Origin: Prochlorococcus_E sp000760215
Lineage (GTDB): Bacteria > Cyanobacteriota > Cyanobacteriia > PCC-6307 > Cyanobiaceae
Assembly (NCBI RefSeq): GCF_047303175.1
Contig: NZ_CP138945.1
Reading direction: 5' to 3' (one strand)
Length of the DNA: 64,000 nt
Shown here: positions 9,221-15,891 of the stretch, piece after piece
Position numbering within the stretch: position 1 is the first letter of the stretch
Layout of the letters: each line of letters begins with the position of its first letter
Notes under the pieces: generated by a model
Seen by the model: only the letters and a program-made list of their open reading frames with translations
The model's database searches: none
Told to the model about the DNA's origin: nothing
Position numbers and translations under genes: made by a program

Positions 9221-9355
9221 ATGACTTTTCAAGATAAGGCAATGATTGGCGCGTTAGTATTTTTTGCCTTATCTGGTATCTACTATGTATGGCTGTGGTT
9301 TAGTGGATTTATTAGGGAAAGTAATTCAGAAGGCATTAAGCAGCCTTGGGAATAG
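9221..9355 (+). CDS. Small single-helix membrane protein
   Basis: A 44-residue frame with ATG at 9221 encodes MTFQDKAMIGALVFFALSGI and a Trp-rich helix end (YYVWLWFSGF) followed by a short hydrophilic tail. Size and composition resemble the many small membrane proteins of Prochlorococcus. No name can be given. Confidence 0.55.
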   Translation: MTFQDKAMIGALVFFALSGIYYVWLWFSGFIRESNSEGIKQPWE

Positions 9356-9394
9356 CAAGGCTTGATTAGAGCTTTATTATTAAGAGCAGCTAAC

Positions 9395-9757
9395 ATGACC
9401 ATATTCAATTTCCTTTTAACTTTTCTCATAGCAATTTCCCCACCTTCTAGCTTTGAATGTGATGGGGATACACTTACCGCAACTATTAGGAATAATCTCA
9501 ATGGAGATTTTGCAGTTGTTCATGATCTTCAGTTAATTGATGAAGGTGCCTTTGTAGTTCTTGAATGGAAAAAAATAAGCCTTATGCTTCCGGTATCTTT
9601 TCAAAAGGGGGAAATTAGTTTTAGCGATAAAAAGTGGTTGTGGAGTTACCAGGATAATCAAAACGGTCTTCATGAAGAGACACCAAGATTTGCCCAACGT
9701 CTTTCGGATGGTTCAGTTATTGAGCATAAATGTAAGTTTAATAATGAACTCTACTAA
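9395..9757 (+). CDS. Small secreted hypothetical protein
   Basis: From ATG 9395 the 120-residue product has a signal-peptide-like N-terminus (MTIFNFLLTFLIAISPPSSF), then Cys22, a beta-rich domain with VLEWKKISLMLPVSF and a C-terminal Cys in EHKCKF. The pair of Cys suggests a disulfide after export. Family not recognised. The start was moved from 9362 because the upstream residues would bury the signal peptide. Confidence 0.6.
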   Translation: MTIFNFLLTFLIAISPPSSFECDGDTLTATIRNNLNGDFAVVHDLQLIDEGAFVVLEWKKISLMLPVSFQKGEISFSDKKWLWSYQDNQNGLHEETPRFAQRLSDGSVIEHKCKFNNELY

Positions 9758-9877
9758 TAGGGTGCGCATGCAAATAAGCAATGTTTCCCTTTAAGCCTTT
9801 AAAATGACTTTATATTTATCTATTAATTATTTACCTGTTATCAACGAAACATTAATTTGTTTCCACTTCCTGATTGT

Positions 9878-10102
9878 TTATAAGTCATTGGCCTCTTTAA
9901 ATAAAGCATCCTTTTGTTGAGATAGCTCCTCAAGCCGTTTTTGCTCTAATGGGTCATAGTGCCTTATTAAGGATTGGCTAAATTCAAAAATCTCTTTGTC
10001 TGTTATTCCATTGTCTCTTAATTCTGCAAGTACACTTGAGATAATCTTATACGCATCATTCATTAACTCACGCTTATCATCAGTTGATTTGAAGTTGGAC
10101 AT
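9878..10102 (-). CDS. Small helical hypothetical protein
   Basis: The 74-residue product is acidic and helical, with DAYKIISSVLAELRDNGITD and FSQSLIRHYDPLEQKR. No signal peptide or membrane segment. Unknown family. Confidence 0.55.
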   Translation of the reverse strand: MSNFKSTDDKRELMNDAYKIISSVLAELRDNGITDKEIFEFSQSLIRHYDPLEQKRLEELSQQKDALFKEANDL

Positions 10103-10195
10103 TTCACTTGAATAGTTTTTTTTAAACTAAAGGGAATTAGAATCAAATGTTAGGAAAATATTTATATTAAGGTTTTTTATATGATCGATATGTCT

Positions 10196-10546
10196 TTAAT
10201 GAGCTTTCCCGAGACTAAGTCCAACCAGGTCATCATTGTCTAGTTCGAAATAATAACAAGTATCAGCAATGTCAACCATGATTTGATTCTTGATCTTTTC
10301 AATATCAACTTTTTCTATCAGAGGGTTTTTCACGAACTCACTATTTGTTTCCCCTAATGAAAATTTTAAAGCACCTTCGTTAGAGATTCCAAAACCAGTG
10401 CTGTTACAGAATGTCTTTGAGAATTTCTTTGAAATCTTATTTTCTAACTTGATTACTTTCGCTTCTATATCTTGTTTTGCTATTGCAGGCTTTGCAAAGG
10501 AAAAACTAATGATAAGAATTAGTAAAAGAGTGAAAAAGCGTTTCAT
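10196..10546 (-). CDS. Small secreted protein, paralog of the one at 50707-51123
   Basis: The 116-residue product has a clear signal peptide (MKRFFTLLLILIISFSFAKP, cleavage after AIA). The mature part has KFSKTFCNSTGFGISNEGAL and a second Cys in DIADTCYYF. The spacing of FxxxFC, the Gly-x-x-x-x-x-Ala segment and the C-terminal Cys match the gene at 50707-51123, so both belong to one periplasmic family of unknown function. Confidence 0.65.
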   Translation of the reverse strand: MKRFFTLLLILIISFSFAKPAIAKQDIEAKVIKLENKISKKFSKTFCNSTGFGISNEGALKFSLGETNSEFVKNPLIEKVDIEKIKNQIMVDIADTCYYFELDNDDLVGLSLGKAH

Positions 10547-10741
10547 TGTTAGAGCATTGCTTTAAAAAAGCTAAGCATGAGATCTTTATCAATACATACG
10601 ATAGATCGTTGTCTGTGGAAAGTGCATGGAATATTCATAACAGAAAAACTTTTCAGGAATTTCCTGAAAAGTTTTAATTGAGACATGGTTTATAGATTTT
10701 GTTGCCTAAAAGATCCACTTGGGAACTAAGATTGGTTTATA

Positions 10742-10815
10742 CGGGGCGTGGCGCAGTTTGGTAGCGCGGGTGCTTTGGGAGCACTAGGTCGCAGGTTCGA
10801 ATCCTGTCGCCCCGA
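10742..10815 (+). tRNA. tRNA-Pro (anticodon UGG), integration target
   Basis: A complete 74-nt cloverleaf: acceptor stem CGGGGCG/CGCCCCG, anticodon loop CTTTGGGA with TGG, T arm GGTTCGAATCC, discriminator A. Two further truncated copies of its 3' half downstream show that this gene is the attachment site of integrative elements. The intact gene at the left is regenerated by integration. Confidence 0.97.
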
Positions 10816-10834
10816 CTAGGATCTCAAGGAATGG
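10769..10834 (+). repeat. attL: 66-bp repeat covering the tRNA-Pro 3' half and the element end
   Basis: The 66 bp from the anticodon stem (GGTGCTTTGGGAGCACTAGG) to GGAATGG recur exactly at 13113-13178. The first 51 bp recur at 36009-36059. The extra 15 bp beyond the tRNA (GATCTCAAGGAATGG) belong to the element end shared by both elements. Confidence 0.95.
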
Positions 10835-10845
10835 GTTTTTGGCTT

Positions 10846-10867
10846 GTGCCCTAGGCGTGCCCTAGGA
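10846..10867 (+). repeat. Pair of 11-bp direct repeats next to attL (arm-site-like)
   Basis: GTGCCCTAGGC is followed immediately by GTGCCCTAGGA. The 11-bp period and the place just inside the attachment repeat resemble recombinase arm-type sites. Five other pairs of the same period occur at or near element ends. Confidence 0.6.
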
Positions 10868-10894
10868 GTAGCTTAAGAAAGGATTAAAGGACTT

Positions 10895-10987
10895 ATGGAA
10901 ACAATCTTCCCAATGCTTTTGTTAGTTGGTTCAACCCTCTACTTGGTTTGGATGTTTCAAAAGTTTTTTAAGAAGACAGATTCATAG
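10895..10987 (+). CDS. Tiny single-helix membrane protein
   Basis: A 30-residue frame METIFPMLLLVGSTLYLVW followed by MFQKFFKKTDS has a hydrophobic helix and a basic tail. It follows the integration site. It could be spurious, but the composition is not random. Confidence 0.4.
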   Translation: METIFPMLLLVGSTLYLVWMFQKFFKKTDS

Positions 10988-11050
10988 CCTCTAAAACCGC
11001 CTGAAGAGTTGAGCTAGATCAGCTAGAAAGGGAATAAGCGAGAATTTTTT

Positions 11051-11515
11051 ATGTCTAGGCGGTTTGTTAATGACTTTAATGAAGCAATCAAAGGAACTGC
11101 TCCTGGCTCAACTGGAATTGCGATACTTAATGTTCTAACTGCCGTTGGTTGTGTAGTTGCTGCCCCTTTTACTTTTGGAACAAGTCTTTTTGGACTATTA
11201 GCCATCCCTGTCTACTCATCTCTGAGTTCAATAGCGAATGAAACTTACAGGACAAGACGTCTTCTGCAAATGGATTTAGAAATCAAGGCTGACAAAGAAG
11301 GTCTGTTCGAAATAAGACCACCTAGACCTGTTAGACGAAAGCTTTCAGATGAAGCTTATGAGCAAGAATCTTTTGAAAATGATGACTGGGATACTGACCC
11401 AGAAGAAGAAATATTTGATGATATAGAAAATCAGGTTTCTAATGAAAATGATTCTGCAGATCAAATCTTGACAGAAGAGAAAGAGAAGAAGGAAGGTAAA
11501 CCTGAAGACGATTGA
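11051..11515 (+). CDS. Hypothetical protein with hydrophobic N-half and acidic tail
   Basis: The 154-residue product begins MSRRFVNDFNEAIKGTAPGS, has a Gly/Ala/Val-rich membrane hairpin at about 22-62, then a very acidic C-terminus (many Asp/Glu, DDWDTDPEEEIFDD). Such a layout could be a small membrane-bound adaptor. No family recognised. It lies in the small left element. Confidence 0.55.
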   Translation: MSRRFVNDFNEAIKGTAPGSTGIAILNVLTAVGCVVAAPFTFGTSLFGLLAIPVYSSLSSIANETYRTRRLLQMDLEIKADKEGLFEIRPPRPVRRKLSDEAYEQESFENDDWDTDPEEEIFDDIENQVSNENDSADQILTEEKEKKEGKPEDD

Positions 11516-11547
11516 AACGCTTACTACTACCTCAATAAACTCAAATC

Positions 11548-11646
11548 ATGCCTATCAATAAACCTATTCCTGATTCTGTTATTCGTTCTTGGCAGAAGTT
11601 CTTTAAACACCTCAAGGCGAGATTTAAAAAATCAAGATATGCTTAA
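11548..11646 (+). CDS. Tiny basic peptide
   Basis: A 32-residue frame, MPINKPIPDSVIRSWQKFFK plus a Lys/Arg/Ala tail. Its stop overlaps the next frame by 8 nt (ATGCTTAA). Real status uncertain. Confidence 0.35.
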   Translation: MPINKPIPDSVIRSWQKFFKHLKARFKKSRYA

Positions 11647-11767
11647 AACATTATATGAGGGAGTAAATGGGAAATATTATGCAAGGGAGGATGCATGGAG
11701 TTATATAAAAAATGAGATAAAAATAGATTTAAAAAAAATTATAAAAAATATTGCCTCAGAAAATTAA
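11639..11767 (+). CDS. Short frame directly upstream of the methyltransferase, possible restriction-gene remnant
   Basis: A 42-residue frame MLKTLYEGVNGKYYAREDAW continues to IKKIIKNIASEN and stops 2 bp before the methyltransferase start. The DNA is as A+T-rich as the methyltransferase gene. It may be the 3' remnant of a cognate restriction or specificity gene, or a short leader protein. I do not recognise it. Confidence 0.4.
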   Translation: MLKTLYEGVNGKYYAREDAWSYIKNEIKIDLKKIIKNIASEN

Positions 11768-11769
11768 TC

Positions 11770-12963
11770 TTGAAAAATCAATACCAAGACAAAATAATTC
11801 ATGGGGATTGCTTAGAAAAATGCAAAACCATTCCTTCTGAAACTTATGATTTAATTTATTTAGATCCACCTTTTTACAGTCAAAAGGAGCAAAAACTTAA
11901 TTCAAGAGATGGAAAGGAAAATTATGCCTTTGAAGATAGATGGGCGACCATAGATGACTATAGAGAGTCATTATTAGAAAGGATCAAGATTTTGTATTTT
12001 GTTTTAAAAAAAGGAGGTTCTATAGTTGTTCATTGTGATTCTTCTGCAAATTACATAATAAGAAAAATACTAGATGATGTTTTTGGATATTCTAATTTTC
12101 GTTCAGAAATAATTTGGCATTACAAGAGATGGACCAATTCCCAAAAATGTCCAATTCCAAATCATCAGACAATATTTGTTTACTCAAAAAATAAAGATTA
12201 TAAATATAATCAAATTCTTGAAGATTATGCTCCAACCACGAATATTGATCAAATACTTCAGGCTCGTAAAAAGGATCATAGAGGCAAATCCGTTTATGCT
12301 AGAGATGAATATGGAAATATTAAAGGTTCAGGTTCAAAACGTGGGGTTCCAATTTCGGATGTATGGACGATACCTTTTTTAAACCCCAAGGCAAAAGAGA
12401 GAGTGGGGTACCCTACTCAAAAACCTTTAGAGCTTCTTGAAAGAATAATAAAACTTTATTCAGATGAAAATGATTTGGTTCTTGATCCATATTGTGGTAG
12501 TGGTACAACCCTTGTTGCTGCAAAAATATTAAATAGAAAATTTACTGGAATTGATATCTCAAAAGATGCAATATTACTTGCTAAAGAAAGACTAGAGAAA
12601 CCAGTAATTTCTAAGTCAAATTTAATTAAAAAAGGATTTAATTCTTATATTAATGCTCAAAAAGAATACCTGAATATATTAACTGGAATTGATTTAGTTC
12701 CTGTTCAAAGGAATAAAGGTATAGATGCTATCGTAAACATAAAGGATAAAGATCCCGCTCTATTAAGGATTCAGCGTTTTAATGAATGCATTCAAGATAC
12801 GATTAACTCTTTAAATAAAGCATCAATAAACAAAAAATTTTCTTATTTAATAGTGATACAAACAACAATATCTTTAATTGAAGTTGAGAATATTCAAAAC
12901 AATTTGTATATTATTAATTCTGCGGCATTTTCTCTAAAAGAATTAATTAAAAATCTAAAATAA
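11770..12963 (+). CDS. DNA methyltransferase, beta class (N6-adenine or N4-cytosine)
   Basis: The 397-residue product methylates DNA using S-adenosylmethionine. Catalytic motif IV is DPPF at about 32-35, and the SAM-binding motif DPYCGSGTTLVAA lies at about 239-251, so IV precedes I: the beta-class order of Mod-type and many orphan enzymes. A Pro-Thr-Gln-Lys-Pro segment precedes motif I. The C-terminal 120 residues beyond the core (NILTGIDLVPVQRNKGIDAI onward) look like an extra, perhaps nuclease-derived or DNA-contacting domain. The start is TTG at 11770. No intact restriction partner is seen within the 2.3-kb segment. Codons are markedly A/T-ending, which suggests recent transfer. Confidence 0.88.
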   Translation: MKNQYQDKIIHGDCLEKCKTIPSETYDLIYLDPPFYSQKEQKLNSRDGKENYAFEDRWATIDDYRESLLERIKILYFVLKKGGSIVVHCDSSANYIIRKILDDVFGYSNFRSEIIWHYKRWTNSQKCPIPNHQTIFVYSKNKDYKYNQILEDYAPTTNIDQILQARKKDHRGKSVYARDEYGNIKGSGSKRGVPISDVWTIPFLNPKAKERVGYPTQKPLELLERIIKLYSDENDLVLDPYCGSGTTLVAAKILNRKFTGIDISKDAILLAKERLEKPVISKSNLIKKGFNSYINAQKEYLNILTGIDLVPVQRNKGIDAIVNIKDKDPALLRIQRFNECIQDTINSLNKASINKKFSYLIVIQTTISLIEVENIQNNLYIINSAAFSLKELIKNLK

Positions 12964-13004
12964 TATTTAGACTTTTGTTCTTATATGCTAAGTAATTGAA
13001 ATTA

Positions 13005-13026
13005 GCGGATAAATTGCGGACAAATC
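13005..13026 (+). repeat. Pair of 11-bp direct repeats near the right end of the first element
   Basis: GCGGATAAATT is followed by GCGGACAAATC, about 90 bp before the middle att copy. The 11-bp period is the same as in the other pairs. A related TGGACAAATAACGC lies 14 bp further on. Confidence 0.5.
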
Positions 13027-13112
13027 TTTCATAGTTTGTCTGGACAAATAACGCAACATAACGCAAATATTTAGACATAGCTTAAAAACCTAGTGTTACC
13101 AATAGGGTGTGT

Positions 13113-13178
13113 GGTGCTTTGGGAGCACTAGGTCGCAGGTTCGAATCCTGTCGCCCCGACTAGGATCTCAAGGAATGG
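13113..13178 (+). repeat. Middle att copy (tRNA-Pro 3' half), junction of two tandem elements
   Basis: This is a 66-bp exact copy of 10769-10834. Upstream of GGTGC the sequence does not continue as tRNA, so it is a truncated tRNA and not a gene. It separates a 2.3-kb segment on the left from a 22.9-kb segment on the right. Confidence 0.93.
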
Positions 13179-13190
13179 CTAACAGGGTAG

Positions 13191-13212
13191 GTGCCAAAAA
13201 GGTGCCAAAATT
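13191..13212 (+). repeat. Left arm-type repeats of the large element
   Basis: GTGCCAAAAAG is followed by GTGCCAAAATT, 13 bp inside the att repeat. The same doublet (GTGCCAAAAAG GTGCCAAAATA) is found at the other end of the element at 35858-35879, close to the recombinase gene. This fits binding sites of that recombinase. Confidence 0.75.
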
Positions 13213-13240
13213 GTCATAGTAAGTCCAGTCATGGACATGT

Positions 13241-13480
13241 TTATCGACTACAAACTTCCATGCTTTTAGCATTCTTTCGATCTACAGCGTTGAGTTTCTC
13301 TTCGCACTTCTCCAGGTCGTAGAGGTAAGGAGAATTAGGTATAGCTGGTGTTTTTCTTCTGTAATGGATACCTGCTTTGATTATTTGATTAGTCCTCCAT
13401 CTCTGAATGGTTCTTTCGCTGACGTTGAAATAGTCAGCAGCATCTCTTTGCTTTACGAGCTTGGGTGTAAGTCTCATCAT
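13241..13480 (-). CDS. Excisionase-like / MerR-type helix-turn-helix protein
   Basis: The 79-residue product has a helix-turn-helix of the Xis/MerR type at about 5-40: VKQRDAADYFNVSERTIQRW. The C-terminal half is charged. Small size, place at the element end opposite the recombinase and last position of a phage-like operon point to a recombination directionality factor. It could instead be a repressor. Confidence 0.65.
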   Translation of the reverse strand: MMRLTPKLVKQRDAADYFNVSERTIQRWRTNQIIKAGIHYRRKTPAIPNSPYLYDLEKCEEKLNAVDRKNAKSMEVCSR

Positions 13481-13491
13481 TGAAGGTTCGA

Positions 13492-13641
13492 TTAAAGGTG
13501 GTTAGGTTTGAAATTCTTTGGATATTCGAAGTCATCGATCATCTGTTCTTCTGCTAATCGCAAGATCTCTTTTCTATTTGGATGGTTTTCAATCAGTGCA
13601 ATTAGCTGGTTTAAGCGTGTGGAATAAGGCCTGCTACTCAT
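13492..13641 (-). CDS. Small hypothetical protein of the left-end operon
   Basis: From ATG 13641, which overlaps the stop of the previous gene (ATGAGTAG), 49 residues are encoded: MSSRPYSTRLNQLIALIENH onward, ending FEYPKNFKPNHL. The overlap implies translational coupling. Unknown function. Confidence 0.55.
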   Translation of the reverse strand: MSSRPYSTRLNQLIALIENHPNRKEILRLAEEQMIDDFEYPKNFKPNHL

Positions 13642-13816
13642 ACAAGTCATTGAGTTCTTCTTCTGGTAGTAAATGGTGAACGGTGTCTGAATCACAGACG
13701 GTAATTTCGTAATCGCCTCTATTAATCAAGCGGATAATTTTGTTTCGAGCTGCGCCTTCTTTCTGATAGGCGAACTCTTTTGTTTTCTTAGTTTTGAGAT
13801 CAGTTACTCGAATCAA
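13634..13816 (-). CDS. Small hypothetical protein of the left-end operon
   Basis: A 60-residue frame starts with TTG at 13816, inside the TTGA overlap with the upstream stop, and reads MIRVTDLKTKKTKEFAYQKE. The mixed charged sheet/helix pattern resembles small phage proteins. Unknown function. Confidence 0.6.
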   Translation of the reverse strand: MIRVTDLKTKKTKEFAYQKEGAARNKIIRLINRGDYEITVCDSDTVHHLLPEEELNDLYE

Positions 13817-13935
13817 GCAAAGGATTGAACTAGGTCATTGCCAACCTGCAATCTTCCAAGATGCAAATAGCTTGACTCAATACCTCTCACTTCTACTTGT
13901 CCAAGCCTTTTGGACAGAAAAATGGACGAAGTCAT
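13813..13935 (-). CDS. Small hypothetical protein of the left-end operon
   Basis: A 40-residue frame, MTSSIFLSKRLGQVEVRGIE to VQSFA, is preceded by AGGAG at a good distance and ends in an overlapping TTGA with the next gene. Unknown function. Confidence 0.5.
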   Translation of the reverse strand: MTSSIFLSKRLGQVEVRGIESSYLHLGRLQVGNDLVQSFA

Positions 13936-14022
13936 ACCCTTTTCTCCTCTAATTATCTTCGAGAGCCCTACGGGGCCCATTTATTTCGCCTACCCTATAC
14001 GTACTGACTTCTCAAATTTATC

Positions 14023-14124
14023 TCATTTTTTAAGGACTCTCCTTGCTTTCTTTCTACTAAGACAGGTCTCTTCTCTGCCTTTGATATAAGCTTTATCCTT
14101 CTTTTTTCTCTCTTCTTCACTCAA
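14023..14124 (-). CDS. Tiny highly basic protein of the left-end operon
   Basis: A 33-residue frame starts with TTG in the overlap with the upstream stop: (M)SEEERKKKDKAYIKGREET and ends in CLSRKKARRVLKK. Very high Lys/Arg content suggests nucleic-acid binding. Support is mostly from coupling to the upstream frame. Confidence 0.4.
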   Translation of the reverse strand: MSEEERKKKDKAYIKGREETCLSRKKARRVLKK

Positions 14125-14267
14125 GTTAAGGTTAGTTTTAATGCTTCTGCCATAGACCTATAACTCATTCCTACATATATCTGTCCTACTACCACTGACA
14201 CAGTAGCGATAGACCAAAAGACGTAGTACCAGTTGGATTTAATCTGTTTAGTTTGGGTGGGTAACAT
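14121..14267 (-). CDS. Small membrane protein of phage-like type
   Basis: A 48-residue frame MLPTQTKQIKSNWYYVFWSI continues as one hydrophobic helix (VSVVVGQIYVGM) and a short tail. The layout is like small cyanophage membrane proteins. It begins the tightly packed run of small genes that ends with the excisionase-like gene. Confidence 0.5.
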   Translation of the reverse strand: MLPTQTKQIKSNWYYVFWSIATVSVVVGQIYVGMSYRSMAEALKLTLT

Positions 14268-14303
14268 TATGGTTCTGTATTGCTTATAGGGGTGGTTGAT
14301 GTT

Positions 14304-14330
14304 AATACGTGATATACGTGTAATACGTTG
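14304..14330 (+). repeat. Three 9-bp iterated repeats around ATACGT
   Basis: AATACGTGATATACGTGTAA is the core of a run where ATACGT occurs three times at 9-bp spacing. It lies 37 bp upstream of the start of the small-gene operon, so an operator for an element repressor, or an origin iteron, is possible. A hairpin GAGAGAAG...AGTTCTCT follows. The rest of 14331-14550 shows no gene. Confidence 0.45.
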
Positions 14331-14550
14331 CCAGCGTTAGAGTTAGGAGAGAGAAGTTTGAGGATAGTTCTCTAACTTTTACTTACTCCCTCCACTCCAA
14401 GTAGAAGTAGTACTCACAATGCCTAGTTCGCTTCGCTCACACGGCAGAGAGCGGAGTTTAAGGGAGGAAGGTTTGTCTTTTATAACTCTTCTTCCTCACT
14501 TAAGGGAAGGTTCCACCCTTACTCTTCCCTGTATAGACCCCTTATTGCAC

Positions 14551-14718
14551 CTAAACCCAGGTGGGGACTGATTTGTTGTCTTCCTTTAATCTTGCTTGTC
14601 TTCTTTGGTCTACATTCATCCCAAACACTATGTGGTTAGCAGAAGAATGAGGGTTGTCTATGAAATCTTCAAGCATATCGTTCCATTCTTCTCTCTTCCG
14701 TAACTTAACCTGTTCCAT
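14551..14718 (-). CDS. Small hypothetical protein, possibly 5'-truncated
   Basis: From ATG 14718, 55 residues: MEQVKLRKREEWNDMLEDFI, then NPHSSANHIVFGMNVDQRRQ. The frame stays open for 20 more codons upstream (KELSSSKAQGVQYFTDCLSI) without a start codon, so it could be the 3' end of a longer gene. Unknown family. Confidence 0.45.
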   Translation of the reverse strand: MEQVKLRKREEWNDMLEDFIDNPHSSANHIVFGMNVDQRRQARLKEDNKSVPTWV

Positions 14719-14782
14719 TGCTGAGATAGAAAGGCAGTCAGTGAAGTATTGAACACCCTGAGCTTTGGAGGAACTTAATTCT

Positions 14783-15112
14783 TTAATATCTAAAATTCCT
14801 TTTTACTATTGTTGACCTTGCCCCTTTAGTCCATTCTTCTTCGCTCCAGTAATAAGTTGCCAAGTTCCTCTCCATCCCTAGAAATTGATTTGTCTCGGAT
14901 TCATTAGAACACCATCTTTTGCTCGCTTTAGGGATATCTTTCTTATTCATCGATGGGTTAAACGAAATCGATGCAAATTCATCTTTTTCAACCCATTCCT
15001 CGCAGGCAACTTTTGCTTGAAGCATTGAAGGATATTTCCCAAAAGCAGGAAAAGAATTAGCTGCTTCTGGGATCGCTAGTACAGAGATTAGGGTCAAGAA
15101 TAAGATTTTCAT
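14783..15112 (-). CDS. Secreted protein with C-terminal FRY family signature
   Basis: The 109-residue product has a signal peptide (MKILFLTLISVLAIPEAANS). The mature part shares with the protein at 20514-20975 an Ala-x-x-Cys-x-x-Trp segment, a C(S/R)xExxTxQ(F/Y)LGxER motif and a C-terminal Val-Lys-x-x-Phe-Arg-Tyr. Both are thus one family of small exported proteins, function unknown. It starts 3 nt after the stop of the upstream secreted-peptide gene, so they form one operon. Confidence 0.65.
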   Translation of the reverse strand: MKILFLTLISVLAIPEAANSFPAFGKYPSMLQAKVACEEWVEKDEFASISFNPSMNKKDIPKASKRWCSNESETNQFLGMERNLATYYWSEEEWTKGARSTIVKRNFRY

Positions 15113-15114
15113 GA

Positions 15115-15306
15115 TTACTCACAAACCCACTCTGGTCGCCCGCCGCTCGAATACCAGGTTTTGCCAGTTTCATAATAAACGCATGATGATTTAGCTTCAG
15201 CAGAAGATGTCATTGCACTGAGCCCAACGACAGAAGAAACAAGAGCAAGGCCTAATACTGCTCCAATTCGCTTGTGTCCTTTTGCATTTTTGTTTGAAGT
15301 AGTCAT
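15115..15306 (-). CDS. Secreted two-cysteine mini-peptide precursor, copy 1
   Basis: The 63-residue precursor starts MTTSNKNAKGHKRIGAVLGL and has a hydrophobic signal helix ending in SAEA. The predicted mature peptide of about 24 residues is KSSCVYYETGKTWYSSGG plus RPEWVCE, with two Cys near its ends. The first 38 residues and upstream 60 bp are identical in DNA to the next gene. It could be a signalling peptide, toxin or stress peptide; none is established. Confidence 0.7.
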   Translation of the reverse strand: MTTSNKNAKGHKRIGAVLGLALVSSVVGLSAMTSSAEAKSSCVYYETGKTWYSSGGRPEWVCE

Positions 15307-15375
15307 TTTCTTTTTGGTAGTGGAGGTTGCCTCCTTACACTTAACTCTTGTTCTGATTATTTAGGTTGATTCCAC
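15194..15375 (-). repeat. 182-bp direct repeat, copy 1: promoter motif, leader and signal peptide
   Basis: Base-for-base identical to 15459-15640. On the minus strand it holds, in order, the GTGGAATCAAC motif, a leader with the hairpin GGAGGCAACCTCC, the start codon and the complete signal-peptide code. Confidence 0.95.
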
Positions 15376-15571
15376 GGAATGAATCACTTATTTTATTGCA
15401 GTTATATAACTTTCCGGTCCATCTATCTTCACAGACTTTGATTCCAGAAGGCCCATGGGCTTCAGCAGAAGATGTCATTGCACTGAGCCCAACGACAGAA
15501 GAAACAAGAGCAAGGCCTAATACTGCTCCAATTCGCTTGTGTCCTTTTGCATTTTTGTTTGAAGTAGTCAT
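15341..15571 (-). CDS. Secreted two-cysteine mini-peptide precursor, copy 2
   Basis: The 76-residue precursor has the same 38-residue start and signal peptide as the gene downstream. The mature part differs: HGPSGIKVCEDRWTGKLYNC followed by an Asn-rich tail, again with two Cys. Same leader with a different payload is the pattern of a diversifying secreted-peptide family. Confidence 0.7.
   Translation of the reverse strand: MTTSNKNAKGHKRIGAVLGLALVSSVVGLSAMTSSAEAHGPSGIKVCEDRWTGKLYNCNKISDSFRGINLNNQNKS
15367..15375 (-). promoter_or_regulatory. Element promoter motif (for 15115-15306)
   Basis: Minus strand GTGGAATCAA lies 61 nt before the start codon; a CAGAACAAGAG box follows it. Same architecture as the other motif copies. 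Confidence 0.6.
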
Positions 15572-15640
15572 TTTCTTTTTGGTAGTGGAGGTTGCCTCCT
15601 TACACTTAACTCTTGTTCTGATTATTTAGGTTGATTCCAC
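15459..15640 (-). repeat. 182-bp direct repeat, copy 2
   Basis: Exact second copy of 15194-15375, here leading the gene at 15341-15571. Perfect identity implies a recent duplication or gene conversion. Confidence 0.95.
15632..15640 (-). promoter_or_regulatory. Element promoter motif (for 15341-15571)
   Basis: Identical copy of the motif at 15367-15375, 61 nt before the start codon, with the same CAGAACAAGAG box. Confidence 0.6.
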
Positions 15641-15712
15641 ATGGGTTCGGATGATTCATTCTTTTCATACTTCTTTTGTACATTCATTCCCCCTCTCCGT
15701 TTTCACTGATAA

Positions 15713-15803
15713 GGAATACTCCTAAGTAGTCATAATGACCCAAAACACCTCTATCAAAGAGCTCTTAGAGAAAAGACTTATCCTGAAGCATTCAGGATAT
15801 TTC
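15713..15803 (+). repeat. About 90-bp dispersed repeat, copy 1
   Basis: GGAATACTCCTAAGTAGTCA starts a stretch that recurs at 18828 with about 80 percent identity (GGAATACTCCTGAGTAGTCA). A 37-residue frame (15735-15848, MTQNTSIKELLEKRLILKHS) lies in this copy, but the second copy has an early stop, so coding is doubtful. A hairpin ATCCTGAA-GCA-TTCAGGAT is at its end. Confidence 0.7.
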
Positions 15804-15818
15804 AACTTCGGAATATTT

Positions 15819-15840
15819 GTGTTCGGGTTGTGTTCGGGAT
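15819..15840 (+). repeat. Internal pair of 11-bp direct repeats
   Basis: GTGTTCGGGTT is followed by GTGTTCGGGAT. The 11-bp period is that of the arm-type repeats at the element ends. It could be the relic of another element boundary inside the large element. Confidence 0.45.
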
Positions 15841-15891
15841 ATTTTTAAATTTTATTATCTTGAAGATTATTGGAAAGTTCTACATTAGAGA

